DNA of 61,424 bases, taken from NCBI RefSeq assembly GCF_004403395.1, contig NZ_SOGN01000019.1:1-61424 (forward strand). Direction: 5' to 3'. Position 1 is the first letter of the stretch; every line of letters starts with the position of its first letter. Positions 43,105-51,799 of the stretch are shown here, in pieces. Position numbers and translations under genes: made by a program. Below the pieces are notes generated by a model. That model was not told where the DNA came from. It searched no databases and saw nothing but the letters and a program-made list of their open reading frames with translations. This DNA comes from Cryobacterium cheniae (GTDB lineage Bacteria; Actinomycetota; Actinomycetes; Actinomycetales; Microbacteriaceae).

Positions 43105-45408
43105 GTGGTCGACCAGGAGCTTCAGCGGGAACAGAACTATGTCGCGAACCTGTATGCGCGCCTCGACGCGCTGCAGCGGGAGGCCGAGCAGCAGCTCGTG
43201 GCCGTGCGGCGGCTCGACGTGGGCGGCAACCACCAGTCGCGCTCCGAGCGGGACACGTTCGCGCGGCTCTACGAAGACCGCATCGTGCAGCTGCGCGAGG
43301 TTGACGACCGGCTGGCGTTCGGCCGGCTCGAGGTGGCGGCGGACCCATCTGACGCTGACTCGGCTTCTGGCACTGGGTCTTCTTCTGGCTCCGGCTCTGG
43401 TGCGACGGATGCCTCCGTCTACCGTTACATCGGCCGGCTGGGGCTGCGCGACGAAGACCTGCAGCCCATCCTGCTCGACTGGCGGGTGCCGCAGGCCAGC
43501 GCGTTCTACCAGGCCACCGCGGCCACGCCGCTCGGGGCCCGCGCCCGCCGGCACCTGCTCTCGAAGGGGCGGGACATCATCCGCATCGAGGACGAGATCC
43601 TCGACGCGGCGCTGCTCGAGGGCGATGCGGCAGCCGCGCACCAGGGGGAGGGCGCGCTGCTGGCCGCGCTTACCGCCCAACGCACCGGTCACATGAGCGA
43701 TATCGTGTCGACGATCCAGGCGGAGCAGGACCGCATCATCCGTTCAGAGTTGAAGGGCGTGCTCGTCGTGCAGGGCGGGCCGGGCACCGGCAAGACAGCC
43801 GTGGCCCTACACCGTGCGGCGTACCTCCTATATACGCATCGCGATCGGCTGAAGAATTCGGGCGTGCTCATCGTGGGGCCGTCGGAGTCGTTCCTGAACT
43901 ACATCGAGGCGGTGCTGCCGTCGCTGGGGGAGACCGGGGTGGTGCTCGCATCCGTGGGCCAGCTCTACCCGGGCATCGAGGCGACCAGAGAGGATGCCCC
44001 GGCCGTCGCCGCGATCAAGGGCCAGGCCTCCATGGCCCGGCTGATCGCCCGCGCCGTGCGGTCGCGGCAACGGGTGCCGGCTGCGGCGCAGGTGCTCGTC
44101 GTGAACGGTGACCGGATCACCCTCAAACCGCAGCTGATCGAGACCGCGATTCACCGGGCGCGGGCCGGCGGCAAACCGCACAACGAGGCCCGGGTCACGT
44201 TTGTGAAGAACGCGCTCGCCGCGCTCAGCCGGGAGTGGCTCGCGCAGTTGAAGAGTCAGGGCCGGTCGATGGACGACAGCGACCTGCCCATGCTGCGCGA
44301 AGACCTGCGCCTGGCCGACGACGTGCGGGTGGCGCTGAACACCGCCTGGCTGCCGCTCACGCCCGAGAAGCTCGTGCAAGACCTCTACGCCCGCCCGCAG
44401 TGGCTGGCGCAGCTCACCCCCACCTGGACGCCCGCGCAGCGCGCCCTGCTGCACCGCCCGCGGGACGCCGAGTTCACCATCTCCGACGTGCCGCTACTCG
44501 ACGAGGCGGCCGACCACCTCGGCGAGTACAACGTGGTCGACGCGGCCCAGAAGCGCGAGCAGAAAGAGCAGCGCAAGCGCGACGTGGAGAACGCGGAACT
44601 GGCGATCTCCAACATGGAGGTGAAGGGCCTCGTGAACGCGAAGGCGCTCGCCGACAGCTTCGCCGAGCTCGGCGACCGGGCCACCACGGCCGAGCGCGCC
44701 GCCCTCGACCGCACCTGGACCTACGGGCATGTGGTCGTCGACGAGGCGCAGGAACTCTCCCCGATGCAGTGGCGGCTGGTGCTGCGGCGCGGTCCGCTGC
44801 GCTCGTTCACGATCGTGGGCGACATCGCGCAGGCGGCGTCGGCCGCGGCCGCGTCGAACTGGCGCGACGCCCTCGCACCCCTGCTCGACTCGTCGCAGGA
44901 GGAGTCGCGCTGGCGGCTCGAGGAGCTCACCGTGAACTACCGCACGCCCAGCCAGATCGCTTCGGCCGCCGAGTCGATGGCGCTCGCGCACAACCTGCCG
45001 ATCACGCCGGCCAAGTCGGTGCGGGCGAGCGAGTGGCCGATTGAGACGCTTCCGGATGTTGTTTCGGCTGTTCGGCGGGAACGCTCGCTTGGGCTGGGTG
45101 GCACCGTCGCAGTGATCGTGCTGGAGCCTGCGCTGGCCGGGGTTGTTGCTTCGTTGTCTGCTGAGTTCGGTTCTGCTGCGTTCGGTTCTTCTGTTGTCGG
45201 CGTCGGGGCTGCAGGATTGCTCAAGGAGGTGGCGGTGCTCACCCCGCACGACGCGAAGGGGCTGGAGTTCGACGCCGTGGTTGTGGTGGACCCGGCGGGG
45301 ATCGTGGCGGCGTCGTCGCGGGGTGCGGGTGCGCTGTATGTGGCGATGACGCGGCCTACGCAGCGGCTGTATCTCGTGTCGACGGGGGAGTTGCCCGCCG
45401 GGCTGTAG
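43105..45408 (+). CDS. HelR/HelD-like RNA polymerase-recycling helicase motor
   Basis: A 767-residue superfamily 1 (UvrD/Rep-type) ATPase. The N-terminal 80 residues are a coiled coil (VDQELQREQNYVANLYARLD...) as in HelD/HelR, proteins that enter RNA polymerase to release stalled complexes and, for HelR, confer rifamycin tolerance. Walker A GGPGTGKTAVA begins at 224; Walker B is VVDEAQELSPMQW; later helicase motifs are NYRTPSQI and TPHDAKGLEFD. GTG 43105 follows AAGGGG by 7 nt. A Ser/Gly linker with DNA repeats lies near residue 85-105. The family assignment is by architecture; helicase action on DNA is not excluded. Confidence 0.85.
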   Translation: MVDQELQREQNYVANLYARLDALQREAEQQLVAVRRLDVGGNHQSRSERDTFARLYEDRIVQLREVDDRLAFGRLEVAADPSDADSASGTGSSSGSGSGATDASVYRYIGRLGLRDEDLQPILLDWRVPQASAFYQATAATPLGARARRHLLSKGRDIIRIEDEILDAALLEGDAAAAHQGEGALLAALTAQRTGHMSDIVSTIQAEQDRIIRSELKGVLVVQGGPGTGKTAVALHRAAYLLYTHRDRLKNSGVLIVGPSESFLNYIEAVLPSLGETGVVLASVGQLYPGIEATREDAPAVAAIKGQASMARLIARAVRSRQRVPAAAQVLVVNGDRITLKPQLIETAIHRARAGGKPHNEARVTFVKNALAALSREWLAQLKSQGRSMDDSDLPMLREDLRLADDVRVALNTAWLPLTPEKLVQDLYARPQWLAQLTPTWTPAQRALLHRPRDAEFTISDVPLLDEAADHLGEYNVVDAAQKREQKEQRKRDVENAELAISNMEVKGLVNAKALADSFAELGDRATTAERAALDRTWTYGHVVVDEAQELSPMQWRLVLRRGPLRSFTIVGDIAQAASAAAASNWRDALAPLLDSSQEESRWRLEELTVNYRTPSQIASAAESMALAHNLPITPAKSVRASEWPIETLPDVVSAVRRERSLGLGGTVAVIVLEPALAGVVASLSAEFGSAAFGSSVVGVGAAGLLKEVAVLTPHDAKGLEFDAVVVVDPAGIVAASSRGAGALYVAMTRPTQRLYLVSTGELPAGL

Positions 45409-45424
45409 TCCGCCCGCTTCGCGG

Positions 45425-45485
<61 letters not shown>

Positions 45486-45510
45486 TGAGTCTGCCGCGGC
45501 CCGGTGGTGG

Positions 45511-45846
45511 AGTCCCTCCCGTCCGCCCTCGGCGGTGGTTGAGCCTCCCGCCCCGGTGGTTGAGCCTGTCGCCCCGGTGGTTGAGCCTGCCGTAACCCGG
45601 CGAGCCGTCCTCCGGAGGTTCCCGTCCACCCCCGGCGCTTTAGCCCCTTGCCCCGATGGTTGAGTCCCTCCCGTCCGCCCTCGGCGGTGCTTGAGCCTGC
45701 CGCCCCGGTGGTTGAGCCTGTCGCCCCGGTGGTTGAGCCTGCCGTAACCCGGCGAGCCATCCTCCGGAGGTTCCCGTCCACCCCCAGCGCTTTAGCACCT
45801 CGCCCCGGTGGTTGAGCTTGTCGAAACCCGGCGAGCCGTCCTCTGA
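45511..45846. repeat. REP-like block with 152-bp tandem duplication
   Basis: AGTCCCTCCCGTCCGCCCTC recurs at 45511 and 45663, defining a duplicated 152-bp unit; a third partial copy ends near 45846. Each unit contains several copies of CCGGTGGTTGAGCCTGTCG, so about eight occur in 340 bp. Similar sequences lie at 20773-20797 and inside the phosphatase gene. The motif is like the short dispersed repeats common in Microbacteriaceae. No RAYT transposase is in the window. Confidence 0.85.
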
Positions 45847-45874
45847 ACCCGGCCACCGGCATCCGTGCCCACGC

Positions 45875-45949
45875 TAACTCCGGACTTTTTCGCGACACGC
45901 CGTTCCCGGCGCCGGCCCACCCGGCGTGTCTCGAAAATCTCCGGTTTAA
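45875..45949. repeat. Hairpin element, CGGAGATTTTCG family (copy E)
   Basis: Left arm 45875-45902 (CTCCGGACTTTTTCGCGACA, then CGCCG) and right arm 45922-45948 pair with a few mismatches around a 20-bp GC-rich centre. The right arm, on the minus strand, reads CCGGAGATTTTCGAGACACG, close to element D. It lies just upstream of the HNH gene promoter. Confidence 0.75.
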
Positions 45950-45996
45950 CGTCACGACGCCTACCGTCACAGCGCCTATCGGTGGGTAATTGATTA

Positions 45997-46050
45997 CTAG
46001 AGTTAAGCAAAACTCTTGACTCTAGATTCGAAGTCATTTACAATTGAGGC
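45997..46050 (+). promoter_or_regulatory. Strong promoter and dyad of the DUF222/HNH gene, leaderless
   Basis: TTGACT (46016-46021), 17-nt spacer, TACAAT (46039-46044), then 6 nt to ATG 46051, so the transcript probably begins at the start codon. CTAGAGT (45997-46003) and ACTCTAG (46019-46025) form a dyad overlapping the -35, with AGAGTT/AACTCT nested inside. The stretch is unusually A/T-rich. Binding by a regulator is inferred. Confidence 0.75.
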
Positions 46051-47703
46051 ATGGCAGGAGCCCCCACTCCGCACCGCCCCACCGCCTCCACCCAGGCGGT
46101 TCCTTCCGAGGCCCCGACTGCTGAGGCCCCGCCTGCCGGGGCCGCGTCTGCCGGGGCCGCGTCTGCCGGGGCCGCGCCTGCCGGGGCCGCGCCTGCCGAG
46201 GCCCCGCCTTCCGAGGCCCCGCCTACCGAGCCCCCGCCTACCGAGGCCCCGCCTACTCTGGTGCAGCAGCTGCAGCAGGCCCGTGACCTGGCGGCGACCG
46301 TGCTCGATTCGGTGGCTTTCTCCCTCCTGGACGAGGCCGACGCGATGGCGGTGCTTCGCACGGTCGAAGACCTCGGCCGCCGGGTCGATGCCGCCAGAGT
46401 CGCATCCGCCGCCGACATTGCGGGGCGGTCCCGCCGGATCCTCGGCCATGAGTCCCTCGCCTTCAAGAACGGTGCCAGCAGTGGTACCGACCTGATCACC
46501 CGGCTGACCCGTATCTCGGCCCGGGAGGCGAATCGGCGGGTGCGGCTCGGCGACAATGTGACGCCGCGGCTGGCCGGCACCAGCATGCTGCCGCCCTACT
46601 ACCCGGCCGTGGCGGATGCTCTCACCGCCGGTGATCTCGGCGTCGACGCGGCCGAGAACATCGTCACGGCCCTCGACACGGTCGCGGCCCGGGTCGCGCC
46701 CGATGACCTCGGCGTCGCCGAGCGCACCCTGGTCGCCAATGCGACCGGGGCCGTCACCGAGGAAACGGCCGGGCTGCCCGGCGAAGGGTTCGCGTTTCCC
46801 GCCGACCTCGTACGCGGACTCGCGACCCAGTGGCAGGCCCACCTCGACCCCGACGGCACCGCCCCGAACGAGCCCGTCGCCGAGTCCCGCAGCACCGTGG
46901 GCTTCGGGCTCCTCCGCGACGGCCTCTACCCCTTACGCGGCGGCGTCACCCCCGAATTCCGGGGAATCCTGAACGGCCTCTTCGACACCTACCTCTCCGC
47001 CCACGCCGCGCCCGCATTCCCCACCGAAGAGGAACAGGCGCGCATGAATGCCGGAGAGCTCATCCCCGGCGCCGAAGCCGCCGCCCTCAGCGACGACCGC
47101 AACGGCGGCGAGAAGCGCGCCGACATCCTCCGCGGAATCCTCGAAGCCGCCACCCGCGACCCGGGCACCCCCAGCATGGGCGGCGCAGCCCCCACGGTCA
47201 TGATCCACGTGAACAAGGCCGACCTTCTCGCCGACCGTGGGGTGGGCTGGATCGACGGGGTCGACGCCCCCATCTCCATGAAATCCGTGGTGCAGGCCCT
47301 CTGCTCCGGCGGATTCCAAGAGATCTTCTTCGGCGAGAACAACGAAGTCCTCAGCCTCAGCACCGAGAAGCGGTTCTTCAACCGGGCCCAGCGCAGAGCG
47401 ATCGCCGCCCGCGACGGCGGCTGCACCATCCCGGGGTGCGACGTGCCCGCAGCCTGGTGCGAGGTGCATCACGTCATCCCCTGGCACCGCGGCGGCAAAA
47501 CCAAAATCGACAACGGGGTCCTGCTCTGCTGGTACCACCACCACAGCATCGACACCTCCGGCTGGGAAATCCGCATGATCCGCGGCAAACCCGAAGTCCG
47601 GGCACCCTTCTGCTACGACCCGACCAGAACCTGGCGGCCAGCGGGGGGCCATCGGGCCGGGACCCGCTCGGGGTCTCGACAGAATCGACCGGCGTTAACG
47701 TGA
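46051..47703 (+). CDS. DUF222 / HNH endonuclease-domain protein (13E12 family)
   Basis: A 550-residue protein of the 13E12-repeat type that is multicopy in many actinobacteria. After an Ala/Pro/Glu-rich N-terminus (about 20-70), coded by nine or so 15-bp repeats, comes the DUF222 helical domain (ISAREANRRVRLGDN, LTAGDLGVDAAENIV). The C-terminal HNH nuclease has RAQRRAIAARDGGCTIPGC, CEVHHVIPWHRGG, IDNGVLLCWYHHHSID. All zinc and catalytic residues appear present. Function is unknown; mobile-intron or defence roles have been suggested for the group. It is a stand-alone gene. Confidence 0.9.
   Translation: MAGAPTPHRPTASTQAVPSEAPTAEAPPAGAASAGAASAGAAPAGAAPAEAPPSEAPPTEPPPTEAPPTLVQQLQQARDLAATVLDSVAFSLLDEADAMAVLRTVEDLGRRVDAARVASAADIAGRSRRILGHESLAFKNGASSGTDLITRLTRISAREANRRVRLGDNVTPRLAGTSMLPPYYPAVADALTAGDLGVDAAENIVTALDTVAARVAPDDLGVAERTLVANATGAVTEETAGLPGEGFAFPADLVRGLATQWQAHLDPDGTAPNEPVAESRSTVGFGLLRDGLYPLRGGVTPEFRGILNGLFDTYLSAHAAPAFPTEEEQARMNAGELIPGAEAAALSDDRNGGEKRADILRGILEAATRDPGTPSMGGAAPTVMIHVNKADLLADRGVGWIDGVDAPISMKSVVQALCSGGFQEIFFGENNEVLSLSTEKRFFNRAQRRAIAARDGGCTIPGCDVPAAWCEVHHVIPWHRGGKTKIDNGVLLCWYHHHSIDTSGWEIRMIRGKPEVRAPFCYDPTRTWRPAGGHRAGTRSGSRQNRPALT
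46117..46255. repeat. 15-bp tandem repeats inside the HNH gene
   Basis: About nine units of GCCKSCCGRGGCCSC, coding PAGAA / SAGAA / PAEAP / PTEAP. Changes in copy number would keep the reading frame and only lengthen the linker. Confidence 0.85.
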
Positions 47704-47880
47704 ATTACCGGGATCGCGTCACCTGGGTCTTGACCGGCTCGACAGACGTCAACGTGAGTTCGTGGAATCGCGTCACCTCGGGTCTCGGGTCTCGGGTCTC
47801 GGGTCTCGACGGGGCCGACCGGCCTTAATGTGAGGCCACTGGCATCGCGTCACCGGGGGTCCTCACCGGCTTGACCGCGG
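47690..47880. repeat. Three degenerate 60-75 bp tandem repeats
   Basis: The order GTTAACGTGA, then ATCGCGTCACC, GGTCTTGACCGGCTCGAC recurs three times with drift (GTCAACGTGAG, TTAATGTGAGG). The middle copy contains GGGTCTC four times (about 47788-47812). The rest of the 47704-48009 gap holds only the leader of the HAD gene. Confidence 0.75.
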
Positions 47881-48009
47881 GGGCTCAAGGCGGCCCACGG
47901 GCATCCGTCACCCCCGGCTGTACACTTTTTGGGGACGTCGCGCATGGGTGACGTCAAGCTCCGGGCCATGATTGCGGCTGCGAGTCTTCACAAAGGAACC
48001 ACAATTCAC

Positions 48010-48792
48010 ATGACGACACTTCCCCGCCTGGTGGCCTTCGACCTCGATGACACCCTCGCCGCGTCCAAGTCCCCGCTCGACTCGCGCATGGCCGCCCTCC
48101 TGGTTCGCCTGCTCGGCGCCGTCGAGGTCTGCGTCATCTCCGGTGGCCAGATCGCTCAGTTCCACATGCAGCTGATCGACAACCTCGAAAACGTCAGCGA
48201 CGAGGCCCTCGCCCGGCTGCACCTGATGCCCACCTGCGGCACCCAGTACTTCCGCCACGTCGACGGCGCCTGGACCCAGATCTACGCCGAATACCTGACC
48301 GACGCCGAGAAGACGGATGCCCTCAACGCCGTCGAGATCTCCGCGCGTTCGCTGGGGTACTGGGAGAGCGAAACCTGGGGCCCGATCCTCGAGGACCGCG
48401 GTTCGCAGATCACCTTCTCCGCCCTCGGCCAGGCGGCCCCGGTCGCCGTGAAGACCGTGTGGGATCCCACCGGTGAGAAGAAGAACGCCCTGCGCGAAGC
48501 CGTGCAGGTGCTGCTCCCCGACCTCGAGGTGCGGTCCGGCGGGTCCACCTCGGTGGACATCACCCGGCGCGGCATCGACAAGGCCTACGGCATGAAGAAG
48601 CTCGCCACCCTCATCGGCGTGCCCCTCGCGGACATGCTGTTCGTCGGCGATCGCCTCGACGAGAACGGCAACGACTACCCGGTCAAGGTCCTCGGCGTCG
48701 AGTGCGTCGCCGTGGAGGGCTGGGAAGACACCGCCGCGTTCCTCGAGATCCTGATCCCGCAGCTGGAGGCCGGGGCGGCGGACGCGAGCTAA
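48010..48792 (+). CDS. HAD-IIB hydrolase, phosphomannomutase-like
   Basis: A 260-residue HAD enzyme. VAFDLDDTLA at residues 8-17 holds the nucleophile and acid Asp; ISGGQIAQF, SGGSTSVDITRRGIDKAYG and FVGDRLDENGND match the layout of eukaryotic-type phosphomannomutase / HAD-IIB phosphatases. If it is a phosphomannomutase it would make mannose-1-phosphate for GDP-mannose and so feed gmd; this is inference. ATG 48010 is preceded by AAAGGA at a long spacing (12 nt). Its stop overlaps that of galU on the other strand by 4 bp. Confidence 0.82.
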   Translation: MTTLPRLVAFDLDDTLAASKSPLDSRMAALLVRLLGAVEVCVISGGQIAQFHMQLIDNLENVSDEALARLHLMPTCGTQYFRHVDGAWTQIYAEYLTDAEKTDALNAVEISARSLGYWESETWGPILEDRGSQITFSALGQAAPVAVKTVWDPTGEKKNALREAVQVLLPDLEVRSGGSTSVDITRRGIDKAYGMKKLATLIGVPLADMLFVGDRLDENGNDYPVKVLGVECVAVEGWEDTAAFLEILIPQLEAGAADAS

Positions 48793-49715
48793 CTCGCGGC
48801 CAGGCCGCGCGCCCCAACCGGCTCGACGAGCGTGGCCACGAACGCGTGCAGCCAGTGCCGCAGGTCCGGTCCGAGGTCCTCGCGGTCGACGGCGAGCTGC
48901 ACGATGGCCTTGATGTAGTCGAGGCGGTCGCCGGTGTCATAGCGGCGGCCGCGGAAGATGACCCCGTAGACGCCGCCGGTGGCCTCCGGGTTCAGCGCCA
49001 TCTCCTGCAGGGCGTCGGTGAGCTGGATCTCGTTGCCCTTGCCCGGCTGGGTGTGCTCGAGCACGTCGAAGACCTCGGGGCGCAGCACGTAGCGGCCGAT
49101 GATGGCCAGGTTCGACGGGGCATCCTCGGTCGCCGGCTTCTCGACCAGCCCGGTCACCCGCACCACGTCGGGGTCGTCGGTGGCCTCGACCGCGGCGGCG
49201 CCGTAGAGGTGGATCTGTGAGGGCTCGACCTCCATCAGCGCGATGATGCTGGTGTTGCGCTTGCCCTGCTCCGCGAGCATCTTCGCCAGCAGCGGGTCGC
49301 GGTCGTCGATGATGTCGTCGCCGAGCAGCACCGCGAAGGGTTCCTTACCGACGTGCATCCTGGCCCTCAGCACAGCGTGGCCGAGTCCCAGCGGATCTCC
49401 CTGGCGCACGTAGTGGATGTCCGCCAGCCGGTTGGCGTGCCGCACCTTCGCCAGCCGGTCATAGTCGCCCTTGATCTCGAGCAGAGCCTCGAGCTCGGTC
49501 ATGCGATCGAAGTGGTTCTGCAGAGCGTTCTTGTTGCGCCCGGTGACCATGAGCACATCGGTCAGGCCCGCCAACACGGCCTCCTCCACCACGTACTGGA
49601 TGGCCGGTTTGTCGACGACAGGCAGCATTTCCTTCGGCATGGCCTTCGTCGCCGGAAGGAACCGGGTTCCCAGACCGGCCGCGGGGATGACGACTTTCGT
49701 GATGGCTGTGATCAT
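48789..49715 (-). CDS. galU: UTP-glucose-1-phosphate uridylyltransferase
   Basis: A 308-residue enzyme making UDP-glucose, needed for UDP-glucuronate and exopolysaccharide. The signature AAGLGTRFLPATKAMPKEML starts at residue 12, with VDKPAIQYVVEEA, LLGDDII and VEKP in order. ATG 49715 lies 7 nt after TAGTCT on the minus strand and without a ribosome site, so a leaderless mRNA is likely. It faces the HAD gene tail to tail with overlapping stop codons. Confidence 0.97.
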   Translation of the reverse strand: MITAITKVVIPAAGLGTRFLPATKAMPKEMLPVVDKPAIQYVVEEAVLAGLTDVLMVTGRNKNALQNHFDRMTELEALLEIKGDYDRLAKVRHANRLADIHYVRQGDPLGLGHAVLRARMHVGKEPFAVLLGDDIIDDRDPLLAKMLAEQGKRNTSIIALMEVEPSQIHLYGAAAVEATDDPDVVRVTGLVEKPATEDAPSNLAIIGRYVLRPEVFDVLEHTQPGKGNEIQLTDALQEMALNPEATGGVYGVIFRGRRYDTGDRLDYIKAIVQLAVDREDLGPDLRHWLHAFVATLVEPVGARGLAAS

Positions 49716-49769
49716 GGGCCACAGACTAGGGCGATGTGTTGCCGGCGCATAGCGCCGCAGTCTCTTCGG

Positions 49770-50264
49770 TCAGCGCGGGCGGTCGCTGCGCAGCGGAACC
49801 AGTCCGAGCACCGCGCCGACCGCGGCCCCGAGCGTGTTCGCGAGCACATCGGCCAGCGTGGCGAACCGGTCCGGCAGAAAGATCAGCTGCCCCAGCTCGA
49901 TGGTGCAGCTCGCCGCGAAACCAGCCAGCACGGCCAACCACCACCCGCGCCGGCCGGCCATGATCACGACGAACAGGCCGACCGGCACGAACAACACAAT
50001 GTTGGCGATGAACTCGACCAGGCTATAGCGCACCCATTCCGGCGCGCCGTGCACCTGCAGCCAGTCGATCAGAGCCAGCAACGACTCGTAGGCGTTCCGG
50101 TCGACCGGGACGGGCCAGAACGCAATGAGGGCCAGCACGACCAGATAGACCAGCATCAGCCACGGCGCCCACCGGCGAAGCCGAGCGCGCCCCCGAGAAC
50201 CCGCGGCGGGCGTGCCCGATGCGGGGGATTCGGGGCACGGTGCTGCGGGGGAGTCGGGGTCCAT
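49770..50264 (-). CDS. VanZ family membrane protein
   Basis: A 164-residue protein with a Pro/Ala-rich N-terminus and four membrane helices. VanZ marks: FIANIVLFVPVGLFVV, SCTIELGQLIF and RFATLADVLANTLGAAVGAV. VanZ-like proteins are linked to low-level teicoplanin resistance in enterococci, but most actinobacterial homologues have no known role. ATG 50264 is preferred over a GTG 9 bp earlier; GGAG lies upstream at a long spacing. It is transcribed away from the Ala-rich secreted protein gene. Confidence 0.83.
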   Translation of the reverse strand: MDPDSPAAPCPESPASGTPAAGSRGRARLRRWAPWLMLVYLVVLALIAFWPVPVDRNAYESLLALIDWLQVHGAPEWVRYSLVEFIANIVLFVPVGLFVVIMAGRRGWWLAVLAGFAASCTIELGQLIFLPDRFATLADVLANTLGAAVGAVLGLVPLRSDRPR

Positions 50265-50397
50265 GCCGGTCACGTCTCCACTTCTCGGAGTCTGGGCGGT
50301 CTGCTCCGACCGACAGAACCGGGTGGAGGACCGCAACACTGTCGGATTCACCACCGTAGACGCGTCGGTGCTTGCAGGCCAGTCGGCCGGCCCCGAA

Positions 50398-50462
50398 TCA
50401 ACGCCGGCCCGCCTCCGACCCGACGCCGACTCAACGCCGGCCCGCCTCCGACCCGACCCCGA
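50398..50462. repeat. Two 33-bp tandem repeats
   Basis: TCAACGCCGGCCCGCCTCCG followed by ACCCGACnCCGAC occurs twice in the gap between the VanZ and the secreted-protein genes. Confidence 0.8.
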
Positions 50463-50579
50463 CTTCGGCGCGGAAGGGTGCAGCAGGTGGTAAAAATGAG
50501 GACTAGTCAGGTTAGCGGAGCGGGAGTTTACTGACGTCGTTCGCCCTCAACCCGAATCGGGGCGGTCAGGCGGGCTGTC

Positions 50580-51722
50580 ATGCGATCGTCACACCACCGT
50601 CCGTCACGCCGTCGCCTCCTTGATATGGTCGGCCTCACGGCGCTGGTGGTCGCCGCGTCCCTGATCGGCACTCTGGTCGGCGGTTCGCCGACCGAGGCCC
50701 AACCCACGAGCCCGGTCGCACCCGTGACGGTGTCCGCGATCGCGAGCGACACCACTCCCGCGCGGACGATATCGCCTGCGACCTCGATGACGAGCCTGCC
50801 GGAAATCCGGTACCTCGCCGCGGTCGACGAATTCCGGGAGAAGCGGCTGCGTCTGACCGGTGCGATCGCCGTGGCCGACTCGGTCGTCGCCTCGGCGCAG
50901 CTCGCCCTGGACGGCAGCGCCCTCCGGGTGCTCGACGAGAATGCGCGCGCCGTGCTGGCCGCGAGCATCCTCCGGGAGCAGACCCGCATCGACGACGCCC
51001 GCCGCAACCTCGACCGTTCGTCCAGCGTCTCGACCGGGCCCAACACCTTCCTGGGCCCGAACTTCGGGCAGGCGGAAAGAGCGCTTCGGGCCGCGGAAGT
51101 GCCCGCCCCCGAGACGCTCGCCTCCGTACCGGAGCAACTCGCCGACCCGGTGCAGGGCGTCCGGGACGCGACCGCCCGCTGGGAGGCGGAGCAGGCCAGG
51201 CTGGCGGCCGAGGCAGCGGCCCGCGCGGCAGAGGCGGCTGCTGCGGCTGCTGCGGCTGCGGAGGCGGCGGCGGCAGCGGCCGCGGCTTCGGCTGCGGACG
51301 CGGGAGCGGACGCGGCGTCGCCCGGGTTCGAATCCGAGAACCGGGCGACCACCTCGCCGAGCACGGATGCCCAGGGCCCGTCCGCCGGCACCCCACTGTT
51401 CAACAAGTACGTCTGGACCGCGGGCTTCCAGGCCGAGCTTGACGCCTGCAACGGCGCGGTGGACCTCACCGGCAGCTACGGCGTGAACGTCATCGGCGAA
51501 CACTGGTCCTGCGGGGGTTCCCGGTTCCCGGGGGCCGGCACGATCATCACCCTGTCGGGAACCCGGTCCGGCACGTACCGGGTCGGCGGAGTCGCCGCGG
51601 TGCTCAACGCCAGCACCGACGGCCGGGGCGACATCCCCGGAGGCTACGACCTGCTCTTCCAGACCTGTATCAACGGGTCGGACGCGACCATGTCGTTCAC
51701 GGTGCTGACCCGCGTCGGCTGA
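50580..51722 (+). CDS. Secreted Ala-rich coiled-coil protein of unknown function
   Basis: A 380-residue exported protein. The N-terminus has SRRRLLDMVGLTALVVAA, a hydrophobic export signal with a twin-arginine-like pair. Residues 70-190 are helical. An Ala/Glu tract at about 200-240 is likely a coiled coil or spacer. The C-terminal 110 residues are a compact domain with conserved-looking cysteines (LDACNGAVDLTGSYG, EHWSCGGS, FQTCINGS). No family is recognised. The domain layout suggests a spacer holding a small globular head outside the cell. Confidence 0.75.
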   Translation: MRSSHHRPSRRRLLDMVGLTALVVAASLIGTLVGGSPTEAQPTSPVAPVTVSAIASDTTPARTISPATSMTSLPEIRYLAAVDEFREKRLRLTGAIAVADSVVASAQLALDGSALRVLDENARAVLAASILREQTRIDDARRNLDRSSSVSTGPNTFLGPNFGQAERALRAAEVPAPETLASVPEQLADPVQGVRDATARWEAEQARLAAEAAARAAEAAAAAAAAAEAAAAAAAASAADAGADAASPGFESENRATTSPSTDAQGPSAGTPLFNKYVWTAGFQAELDACNGAVDLTGSYGVNVIGEHWSCGGSRFPGAGTIITLSGTRSGTYRVGGVAAVLNASTDGRGDIPGGYDLLFQTCINGSDATMSFTVLTRVG

Positions 51723-51799
51723 CCTGCGTCGGCTGACCCGCGTCGGCTGACCCCGGCCGAGCTCCTCAGCCCCAGCCGCCGTCCGAGCGGCCGCCCCGC

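Noticed and set aside
51325..51339. GGGTTCGAATCC as a tRNA T-loop
   Set aside because: It lies inside the secreted-protein gene and no cloverleaf can be drawn around it.
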